Positions 55,662 to 64,000 of a DNA stretch of 64,000 nucleotides are shown here, one piece after another. Within the stretch, counting starts at the first letter, position 1, and each line of letters starts with the position of its first letter. Made by a program: the position numbers and the translations under genes. Below the pieces are notes generated by a model. It made no database searches. It worked only from the letters and a program-made list of their open reading frames with translations, and had not been told where the DNA came from. This DNA is from Betaproteobacteria bacterium (GTDB lineage Bacteria; Pseudomonadota; Gammaproteobacteria; Burkholderiales; Rhodocyclaceae), in contig JACRAR010000074.1 in NCBI GenBank assembly GCA_016234745.1, positions 310,001 through 374,000 of the forward strand, written 5' to 3'.

Positions 55662-57071
55662 TCAATCAGCTTTGGCGGCAGGCTCTTCCTGTTTGCCGCC
55701 GCCCAGAGCCTTGAACAACAGTGCCGCGCTGGACAACTGGCTGCGCCGCGTCTGCACCAATGCTTGCTGCGCCGCGAAGGACTCACGCTGGGCATCAAGC
55801 ACTTCCAGGTAGCTGGCCACTCCCGCCCTGTAACGCGCATCCGCAAGCTTGAACCGTTCGCCCTGCACCTTGTCCAGGCGTTCCTGGGCACGCAATTGTT
55901 CGGCCAGTTGTTCTGTTGCGGCAAGCAGGTCAGCCACTTCACGAAAGGCCTGCTGGATGGCTTTTTCATACTCGGCCACGGCGACATGCCGCCGCGCTTC
56001 GGCCAGATCTGTTCCGGCGGCGGCACGGCCAGCATCAAATATGGGCAGATGCAAGACGGGCTGGAAGTTCCAGGCACCTTGCCCAGAATCGAAAAGACCC
56101 GACAAAGACTTGCTTGCGGTTCCAAGTCCGGCCGTCAGCGAAATGCGCGGCAGGAATGCCGCGCGCGCGGCACCGATGTTGGCATTTGCAGCAATCAGCT
56201 TTTGCTCGGCAGCCAGCACATCGGGACGTTGCAGTAAAACCTCGGCGGGCAAGCCGGCAGCAAGATTGGCAACGATCGCTTGTTCCGCAAGCTTGCGGCC
56301 GGCAGGTAAAGCGGCAGGTTCCGTCCCCACCAATAACGCCAGCATGTTGGCTGCGGCAGCCCGCTGTCGCTCGAGATTGGCCAATTCCGCCCGGGCCAGT
56401 TCGTAGGCGCCATCCGCCTGCAGATAGTCGAGATCACCAGCCAAGCCCACATCGCGACGCCGGCTCACAAGCAGCCGGGTCTGCTCCCGGCTTGCCACCG
56501 TGGCGCGCGCCAGCGTTGTACGCTCTTCCATTTCGAGCAGGCTCAGATAAGCATTGGCGACATCGGCAATCAGTGTCAAGCGCAGTGCCTTGCGGGCTTC
56601 CTGGCTGGCGAGATAACCCGCCAGCGACGCTTCATTGAGGCTTTTCACACGGCCCCAGAAATCCAGTTCGAAAGACAACAAAGACAGCCCGACATCGGAA
56701 CGGTGACTGGTTGCAGCGCGCCCGCTCAAGGAAAGATCACCCGGGGTGCGCGCCGAAGTCCCGCTGGCGACAAGATCGACGTTCGGCAATCGGTCGGCGC
56801 GGGCAATGCCAGACAAGGCGCGAGCTTCGTCGACACGCGCCACTGCTGCCCGCATGTCCCGATTGTGCTCAATGGCGGTGGCAATCAAGCCTTGCAAGCG
56901 CGGATCGGTAAAGTAGGTGCGCCATTCGATCGTGCTTGCCGGGCGCATCCCAACGACCGGTGCAGTTTGCGTCCATTGTGCCGGAATCGGCGCCGCGGGC
57001 CGCTGGTAATCGGGCAGTTGTGAGCACCCGCCAAGTGCTGCACACAATACGAGGATCGTCGGCTTAAGCAT
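55662..57071 (-). CDS. RND efflux outer membrane lipoprotein (OprM/NodT family)
   Basis: A 469-residue outer-membrane channel. Lipoprotein signal MLKPTILVLCAALGGCSQ (lipobox Cys16). Two OEP repeats typical of TolC-like trimers (HNRDMRAAVARVDEARALSG; GLPAEVLLQRPDVLAAEQKL), ending with a Lys-rich tail. Its start overlaps the transporter gene's stop by a few bases. It completes the tripartite pump. Confidence 0.94.
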   Translation of the reverse strand: MLKPTILVLCAALGGCSQLPDYQRPAAPIPAQWTQTAPVVGMRPASTIEWRTYFTDPRLQGLIATAIEHNRDMRAAVARVDEARALSGIARADRLPNVDLVASGTSARTPGDLSLSGRAATSHRSDVGLSLLSFELDFWGRVKSLNEASLAGYLASQEARKALRLTLIADVANAYLSLLEMEERTTLARATVASREQTRLLVSRRRDVGLAGDLDYLQADGAYELARAELANLERQRAAAANMLALLVGTEPAALPAGRKLAEQAIVANLAAGLPAEVLLQRPDVLAAEQKLIAANANIGAARAAFLPRISLTAGLGTASKSLSGLFDSGQGAWNFQPVLHLPIFDAGRAAAGTDLAEARRHVAVAEYEKAIQQAFREVADLLAATEQLAEQLRAQERLDKVQGERFKLADARYRAGVASYLEVLDAQRESFAAQQALVQTRRSQLSSAALLFKALGGGKQEEPAAKAD

Positions 57072-60000
57072 GATCGTTCTCCTCGTGGTGGCGGGCATGG
57101 CCGGGGAAGATTTTTCGAACCACGACGAAGAACACCGGCACCAGGAAGATCGCCAATATTGTGGCTGCGAGCATGCCGCCGATGACGCCCGTGCCGATGG
57201 CATGGCGGCTGTTGGCACCGGCACCGGTTGAAATCGCCAGCGGCAAGACGCCGAGTATGAAAGCGAAGGAAGTCATCAGGATCGGCCGGAAGCGCATCCG
57301 GCAGGCTTCGAGCACGGCGTCGACGGCCGACATGCCGCGCTCCTGCAGGTCACGTGCAAACTCGATGATCAGGATGGCGTTCTTGCTCGACAGTCCGATG
57401 ATGGCGATCAGGCCGACCTTGAAATACACATCGTTGGGCAATCCGCGCAGGGTCACCGCCAGGGCCGAGCCGAAAACGCCCAGCGGCACCACCAGCATCA
57501 CGGCGAAAGGGATCGACCAGCTTTCATACAAGGCTGCGAGCGCCAGGAATGCCACCAGCATCGCCAGTGCGAACAAGAGCGGCGCCTGGCTGCCGGAAAG
57601 TTTTTCCTCGTAGGAAGTACCCGACCATTCGAAACCGAAACCTGTCGGCAGCGTCTTGGCCATGCCCTCCATGGCCTGCATTGCTTCGCCTGTGCTGCGG
57701 CCGGGTGCGGGACCTCCGGCGATTTTCATGGATGGCAAGCCATTGTAGCGATCAAGCTTGGGCGAGCCGATAATCCAGTGCGGCGTAATGAGTTCAGCCA
57801 GCGGTACCATTCCGCCATCCCGGTTTCGCACCGGCAGACGCAACATTTCCTCCGCCGAGGCACGGAGTTTCGGATCGGCCTGCATCAGCACTCGCAGGAT
57901 GCGTCCCTGCCTTTCAAAGTCATTGATGTAGGCGATGCCGAAAGTCGACTGCAGGGTATCGTTGAGGTCGGCCATCGATACGCCCAGCGTTTCCGCCTTG
58001 CGTCGATTAATATCGAGCAGCAGTTGCGGTGCAGCCTCCTGTCCTTCGGGACGCAAACCGGCCAGGGTGGTATTCTGGCTGGCAGTGCCTAAAGCAATAT
58101 TGCGCGCTTCGAGCAGCTTTTCGCGCCCTATGCCGGCGCGATCCTGTAAACGGAAATCGAACCCGCCGGTTGAAGCAAGCTCGGGAATTGGCGGTGGGTT
58201 GATGGCGAAGATCATGGCCTGCTTGATCTGGAAAAAAACCATATTCGCTCGTTGCACCAGCGCAATCGACGAATGTTCTGCACCCGGACGCTCATCCCAC
58301 TCCTTCAAGCGCACGAATGCCAAGGCGGCGTTCTGGCCGCGGCCAAAAAATGAAAAGCCGACCACCCCGACCACTTTCGCAACTTCAGGCTGCTTGAGGT
58401 AATACTGTTCGATTTGTGTCAGCACTTCTATCGTGCGTTCCTGCGAAGCACCCGGCGGCAATTGCACCATGTTGATGAAGTAGCCCTGATCTTCCTCCGG
58501 CAGAAAACTCCCGGGCAAGTGTAGAAAGAGCCAAGCAGTGGCGCCGATGATAGCTGCGTAGAGAAGCAGGTACAGTCCGCTCCTTTTCAATATCCGGCTC
58601 ACCGATGCTTGGTAGCCTGATCGAACCCGATCAAAAAAGCGGTTGAACGCGCCGAAAAATCCCTTGCTTGGAAGCAACTCGGAACCGGGCTGGTGCTTGA
58701 GCAAAGTCGCGCACAGAGCGGGTGAGAGCGTTAGCGCCATGAGGATGGAGAATCCCATGGCAAGCAGCAGGGTCATGGCGAACTGCCGGTAAATCACGCC
58801 CACCGAACCGCCGAAGAAAAGCATCGGTGCGAATACGGCGGACAGCACCAGCGTGATGCCGATGATCGCGTTGAAAATCTGGCCCATGGCTTTGCGCGCC
58901 GCATCGCGCGGACTCAATCCCTCCTCGGTCATGATGCGTTCAACCGCCTCCACCACAACGATCGCGTCATCCACCACGATACCCACCGCCAGCACCATGG
59001 CAAACAGGGTCAGCACGTTGATCGAATAGCCGAAAACATACAGTCCCGCCAAAGCTCCGGTCAGCGCCACCGGCACGACAATGGCCGGAATCAAGGTGGC
59101 GCGGAAGTTTTCGAGAAACAGATAAATCACCATAAAAACCAGCAACATGGCTTCAACCAAAGTCAGCAAGACTTCCTTGATCGAAATATCGACAAAACGC
59201 GATGTATCGTAGGGAACATCCCAGGCAACCCCCTTGGGGAAGTAGGGTGCCATCTCCGCCAGCTTGTCGCGTACCGCGTTGACCACGTCGAGCGCATTGC
59301 CGTCGGGCGATACGCGGATGGCGATTGCTGCGGTCGGCTGTCCGTCCAGGCGGGCAAAAATGTTGTAATCCTGGGAGCCCAGTTCCACCCGGGCGACATC
59401 CTTGACTCTCAACGCGGACCCGTCCGGCAGTGTGCGCACGAGAATATTGCCGAACTGTTCAGGCGTGACCAGGCGGCTGCGCGTGATGATCACGGCATTC
59501 ATCTGCTGGCCCTTGGCGGCAGGCACCTGACCCAACTCCCCAGTCGCCAACTCGATGTTTTGGGCGCGCACCGCGCGCGTCACGTCGGCGGGCGAGAGCT
59601 TGTAGGCATAAAGCTTTTCCGGCTGCAGCCACAAGCGCATGGAATACTCGGTTCCAAACAATACGGCTTCGCCGACGCCCTTTACACGGCGCAATGGATC
59701 CAGCACGCTGGCAGCGGCAAAGCTGCCAAGATCGACTGCGGAAAGGCTTTTATCCGGTGAATAAAGCGAAACGAACATCACGTAATTGCGGGAAGGCTTG
59801 GTCACAGGCACACCGGCGCGCCGCACATCATCAGGCAAACGTGCCTCGATGCGCTTGAAACGGTTCTGCGCTTCGACGGACGCAATATCGACATTGGTGC
59901 CAGGCTGGAAGGTCAGCGTCACCGTGCCCGTTCCTAGTTCGGAAGACGACTCCATATAGAGCAAGCGCTCGATCCCGTTCATTTCCTGCTCAATCAAGGT

Positions 60001-60189
60001 GGTCACCGTGCTTTCCACCACCTGCGCCGAGGCGCCCGGATAAGAAATGTTGAAGGCGATGGAGGGAGGCGCCACAGCGGGATACTGGGAAACCGGCAGG
60101 ATCCTTAGCGCCAGTACCCCGGCAAGCAGGATCACCAGGGCGATCACCCAGGCGAATATCGGGCGATCAATGAAAAATTTAGCGATCAT
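57064..60189 (-). CDS. RND multidrug efflux transporter, AcrB/HAE1 type
   Basis: A 1041-residue inner-membrane H+-antiport pump with twelve helices and two large periplasmic loops. Typical: AKFFIDRPIFAWVIALVI at the N-terminus, QFAMTLLLAMGFSILMALTL, and a proton-relay Asp pair in TM4 (GIVVDDAIVVVEAV). Export of amphipathic drugs or solvents is expected; spectrum unknown. Ten bases after the membrane fusion protein. Confidence 0.96.
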   Translation of the reverse strand: MIAKFFIDRPIFAWVIALVILLAGVLALRILPVSQYPAVAPPSIAFNISYPGASAQVVESTVTTLIEQEMNGIERLLYMESSSELGTGTVTLTFQPGTNVDIASVEAQNRFKRIEARLPDDVRRAGVPVTKPSRNYVMFVSLYSPDKSLSAVDLGSFAAASVLDPLRRVKGVGEAVLFGTEYSMRLWLQPEKLYAYKLSPADVTRAVRAQNIELATGELGQVPAAKGQQMNAVIITRSRLVTPEQFGNILVRTLPDGSALRVKDVARVELGSQDYNIFARLDGQPTAAIAIRVSPDGNALDVVNAVRDKLAEMAPYFPKGVAWDVPYDTSRFVDISIKEVLLTLVEAMLLVFMVIYLFLENFRATLIPAIVVPVALTGALAGLYVFGYSINVLTLFAMVLAVGIVVDDAIVVVEAVERIMTEEGLSPRDAARKAMGQIFNAIIGITLVLSAVFAPMLFFGGSVGVIYRQFAMTLLLAMGFSILMALTLSPALCATLLKHQPGSELLPSKGFFGAFNRFFDRVRSGYQASVSRILKRSGLYLLLYAAIIGATAWLFLHLPGSFLPEEDQGYFINMVQLPPGASQERTIEVLTQIEQYYLKQPEVAKVVGVVGFSFFGRGQNAALAFVRLKEWDERPGAEHSSIALVQRANMVFFQIKQAMIFAINPPPIPELASTGGFDFRLQDRAGIGREKLLEARNIALGTASQNTTLAGLRPEGQEAAPQLLLDINRRKAETLGVSMADLNDTLQSTFGIAYINDFERQGRILRVLMQADPKLRASAEEMLRLPVRNRDGGMVPLAELITPHWIIGSPKLDRYNGLPSMKIAGGPAPGRSTGEAMQAMEGMAKTLPTGFGFEWSGTSYEEKLSGSQAPLLFALAMLVAFLALAALYESWSIPFAVMLVVPLGVFGSALAVTLRGLPNDVYFKVGLIAIIGLSSKNAILIIEFARDLQERGMSAVDAVLEACRMRFRPILMTSFAFILGVLPLAISTGAGANSRHAIGTGVIGGMLAATILAIFLVPVFFVVVRKIFPGHARHHEENDHA

Positions 60190-60198
60190 GGCCGGCCC

Positions 60199-61335
60199 TT
60201 ACTTCTTTTCGCCAGCCGGGGATTGCGCCGCAGGAGTCGGAGTTGGATTCCACGGTGAGGGTTTCACCGGGGCGCCAGGACGAATTTTCTGCAGCCCGTT
60301 CGCAATCACCTGCTCGCCTGCTTTCAGGCCCTCGGCAATGATGAAATCGCCGCCGCTCATGCCATCGGTTTTGACCGGGCGGTACGCCGCCTTGCCTGCG
60401 CTATCCACGACCATCACATACTGTCCCTGGGGATCCGCCAAAACGGCGCGCTGCGGTACGCGTATGGCTGAGTCGACAATCGCTTCGGGAAAGCGGACAC
60501 GCACGAATGCGCCAGGCAATAGTTCATGCCGCGGATTGGCGAAGAGTGCACGCAAGGAAACGCTACCGGTCGCAGGGTCGATGGCCAGATCGGAGAACTG
60601 CAGCCTGCCCATTTGCGCATAGATACTACCGTCCTCCAGAATCAATTCCACACCGGCACGCTCGGCTTGTTTGAATTTGCCCGATTTAAAAGCTTTCTTT
60701 AGACGAAACAGGTCAGCACCAGGCTGTGTGAAATTCACGTAAATCGGATCGATCTGTTCAATGGTCGCCAACAGCGTCGCTTCGCCGCGTCCGGCCAGGG
60801 CGCCTTCGGTGACTGCAGCACGCCCGATGCGACCGAATATTGGCGCTGGTACCGCGGTATTGTCGAGATCGATGCGCGATTTCATCACGGCAGCCTCTGC
60901 TTGCTTGACCCGGGCATCGGCCAAATCGACTTCCTGCTGACTCACTGCCTTGATGTCGAGCAAAGGACGGTAGCGTTCGAGGGTCAGCCGGGCAACTGCA
61001 AGATCTGCCTTGGCCGCCTCGAAAGCAGCCTGATAGTTGCGTGGATCGATGCGGAAAAGCGTTTGACCCGCTTTGACATCGCTGCCTTCTTCGAACAAAC
61101 GTTTTTCAACAATGCCTTCCACCCGCGCCCGTACTTGCGCGGTACGAAATGCCTGCAAGCGTCCAGGCAATTCCTGGGTGATGGTTGCCGAACCGGATGA
61201 GACCGCAACCACATCCACTTCTGCCGGCGGCATGCCTGCGCCACCGGGACCTCCGGCCATCTTGTCCTCCCCTTTGCCACCACAAGCAGCTATGGTTGCG
61301 GACAACACAAGCATCGGCAGGATTTTGAGTTTCAT
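60199..61335 (-). CDS. RND efflux periplasmic adaptor (membrane fusion lipoprotein)
   Basis: A 378-residue AcrA-like adaptor. Lipoprotein signal ending IAACGGKG; then VRARVEGIVEKRLFEEGSDV (lipoyl half), a helical hairpin with KAVSQQEVDLADARVKQAEA, and beta-barrel/MP domains. First gene of the RND operon; its promoter must lie in the 85 bp before the atp terminator, with no TetR/LysR regulator adjacent. Confidence 0.94.
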   Translation of the reverse strand: MKLKILPMLVLSATIAACGGKGEDKMAGGPGGAGMPPAEVDVVAVSSGSATITQELPGRLQAFRTAQVRARVEGIVEKRLFEEGSDVKAGQTLFRIDPRNYQAAFEAAKADLAVARLTLERYRPLLDIKAVSQQEVDLADARVKQAEAAVMKSRIDLDNTAVPAPIFGRIGRAAVTEGALAGRGEATLLATIEQIDPIYVNFTQPGADLFRLKKAFKSGKFKQAERAGVELILEDGSIYAQMGRLQFSDLAIDPATGSVSLRALFANPRHELLPGAFVRVRFPEAIVDSAIRVPQRAVLADPQGQYVMVVDSAGKAAYRPVKTDGMSGGDFIIAEGLKAGEQVIANGLQKIRPGAPVKPSPWNPTPTPAAQSPAGEKK

Positions 61336-61421
61336 GTCTGTTCCTTATTGATTCGGGAGTAACGCGCAAAGATGTAGTAATGCACGCAAAGTGCAAACGT
61401 CATTTTCCAACAATACAAGAA

Positions 61422-61449
61422 GAAAAGGCAGCCGTAGCTGCCTTTTTTG
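61422..61449 (-). terminator. Rho-independent terminator after atpC
   Basis: GGCAGC-CGTA-GCTGCC stem (61428-61443) flanked by A- and T-runs on both sides, so it can serve transcripts in either direction. It ends the atp operon. Confidence 0.88.
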
Positions 61450-61462
61450 CCATTCTGATTTT

Positions 61463-61888
61463 TCAGTGAGAGCGTTTGCGCAATTTCTGGATCGCCGACA
61501 ATTGCGCGATGGCTTCCGCCAGCTCGGCCTGGGCGCGCACATAATCGAGTTCGGAACTGCGGGTTGCCATGGCTTCCTCTGCCTTCTTTTTCGCATCGAG
61601 CGCCTTGGCCTCGTCCAGATCCTTGCCTCGAATTGCCGTATCGGCAAGCACCGTTATCCGGTTCGGCTGGACTTCCAGCATGCCCCCGGCGACGAAGAAT
61701 AATTCTTCATTTTCCTGACTGGGCAATTTCAGGCGCACGGTACCTGCCTTGATTCGGGTCATCAAAGGCATGTGGCCCGGAAGTATGCCCAGTTCGCCAG
61801 CTTCGCCGGGCAACACGACGAATTCGGCGAGTCCCGAGAAGATGGACTCCTCGGCACTGACAACGTCGACGTGAATGGTCATGGCCAT
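61463..61888 (-). CDS. atpC: ATP synthase epsilon subunit
   Basis: A 141-residue F1 epsilon subunit: beta-sandwich N-terminal domain ([40 protein letters not shown]) and C-terminal helical pair. Rotates with gamma and can inhibit hydrolysis. Twelve bases after atpD and the last gene of the operon. Confidence 0.96.
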   Translation of the reverse strand: MAMTIHVDVVSAEESIFSGLAEFVVLPGEAGELGILPGHMPLMTRIKAGTVRLKLPSQENEELFFVAGGMLEVQPNRITVLADTAIRGKDLDEAKALDAKKKAEEAMATRSSELDYVRAQAELAEAIAQLSAIQKLRKRSH

Positions 61889-61900
61889 GTTTTGAATTCC

Positions 61901-63304
<1,404 letters not shown>

Positions 63305-63378
63305 TCATTAGAAAACCAACGTGAATAAAATTACGCTTAAAGCTTTGATCCAACCTGATCCGCACTCAGCTCTGCCGG

Positions 63379-64000
63379 TTAAACCGCCGCCGCACCGCCG
63401 ACGATTTCAGCAAGTTCCTTGGTAATCGCCGCCTGGCGGGTCTTGTTGTACACCAGCTGCAGATCCTTGATGACGGTAGCTGCGTTGTCCGACGCCGCTT
63501 TCATCGCCACCATTCGTGCCGATTGCTCCGAGGCCATGTTCTCCGCCACCGACTGGTACACCAGTGCTTCGACATAACGCACCAGCAACTCGTCGATCAC
63601 CACTTTCGAGTCGGGTTCGTAGAGATAGTCCCAGCTATGCGCCTGGTCGTCCTGCAACTGCTCGCCCGACAAGGGCAGGAGCTGTTCCAGCACGGGCTCC
63701 TGCTTCATGGTATTGACGAAACGGGTATATGCAATATAGACGACATCCAACTCGCCGGCAGAAAAAGCGTCGAGCAGCACCTTGACCGGTCCGATCAGCT
63801 TTTCAAGATGCGGTGTGTCGCCCAGACCGGTGATCTTGGACACCACGTTCGCACCCAGGCGCTGCATGAATCCCAGCCCTTTGTTACCAATGCAGGCCAC
63901 GCTGACCTTGCTTACCCCGGCTGCGTCCAATTCCTTGATGCGTCCGAAAGCCAGCCGCAGCACGTTGGTGTTGAGACCACCGCACAAACCCTTGTCGGTG
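63379..64000 (-). CDS. atpG: ATP synthase gamma subunit (5' end beyond the window)
   Basis: The C-terminal 207 codons of the F1 gamma shaft: [12 protein letters not shown] at the window edge, then [20 protein letters not shown] and the conserved C-terminus [20 protein letters not shown] ending EIVGGAAAV. The start lies outside the window. Confidence 0.95.
   Translation of the reverse strand, partial: TDKGLCGGLNTNVLRLAFGRIKELDAAGVSKVSVACIGNKGLGFMQRLGANVVSKITGLGDTPHLEKLIGPVKVLLDAFSAGELDVVYIAYTRFVNTMKQEPVLEQLLPLSGEQLQDDQAHSWDYLYEPDSKVVIDELLVRYVEALVYQSVAENMASEQSARMVAMKAASDNAATVIKDLQLVYNKTRQAAITKELAEIVGGAAAV

Overview
The window is 64 kb of chromosomal, gene-dense, fairly GC-rich DNA from a Gram-negative bacterium, most likely a betaproteobacterium. 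That placement is inference from gene content and order: a tkt-gap-pgk-pyk-fba cluster, rapZ and mutY side by side, ffh beside ypjD/corE-type genes, pilC-pilD, aspS-ubiE-ubiJ, and atpG-atpD-atpC. There is no rRNA gene, CRISPR array, prophage or intact insertion sequence. One tRNA gene, tRNA-Arg(CCG), is present.

Layout. 1-3.1 kb: an HDOD protein (cut by the window edge), a PlsC-type acyltransferase and a MATE exporter. 3.2-6.0 kb: a small accessory patch with a DUF4258/DUF2283 pair, an eroded MmeI-like restriction-methylase relic that contains an 18-bp inverted repeat, a frameshift-fused antitoxin/toxin relic, and an intact Phd-PIN pair. 6.0-13.4 kb: a 1300-residue FAD/Fe-S oxidoreductase, an SDR oxidoreductase, a B12-binding radical SAM protein and a formylglycine-generating-enzyme-like lipoprotein. 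13.5-16.6 kb: DUF47-pit phosphate transport, then a membrane histidine kinase whose phospho-accepting His is replaced by Asp.

16.8-25.7 kb is a complete phosphate-starvation block on the minus strand: arsC, pstS-pstC-pstA-pstB-phoU, a miniature internally deleted phoB paralogue, phoB, phoR and a small Lys-rich protein. A good Pho box precedes pstS. Two directly oriented copies of a 72-bp palindromic repeat bracket the block, and the right copy lies 24 bp from the 3' end of tRNA-Arg.

25.8-40.7 kb: rapZ, mutY, a glycosyltransferase, a DUF3108 protein, the glycolytic cluster tkt-gap-pgk-pyk-fba with purC, then oligopeptidase prlC and a DUF4124-glutaredoxin protein. 40.7-48.7 kb: a PilZ protein, a small zinc-ribbon protein, xth, an SNase-like nuclease, ffh, ypjD- and corE-like genes, pilC and pilD. 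48.8-54.8 kb: a plus-strand run fmdB, DUF502, aspS, HIT, DUF971, ubiE, Tim44-like, ubiJ. 54.8-61.3 kb: a minus-strand RND tripartite efflux operon ending in an orphan MlaF-like ABC ATPase. 61.4-64 kb: the end of the ATP synthase operon (atpG partial, atpD, atpC) with a clear terminator.

The most unusual items are the mini-PhoB wedged into the pho operon, the repeat-bracketed pho block beside a tRNA, the His-less kinase, a MutY with altered Fe-S cysteine spacing, the orphan ABC ATPase with a Tyr in its switch loop, and a recurring pattern of short tandem repeats inserted within or between genes.
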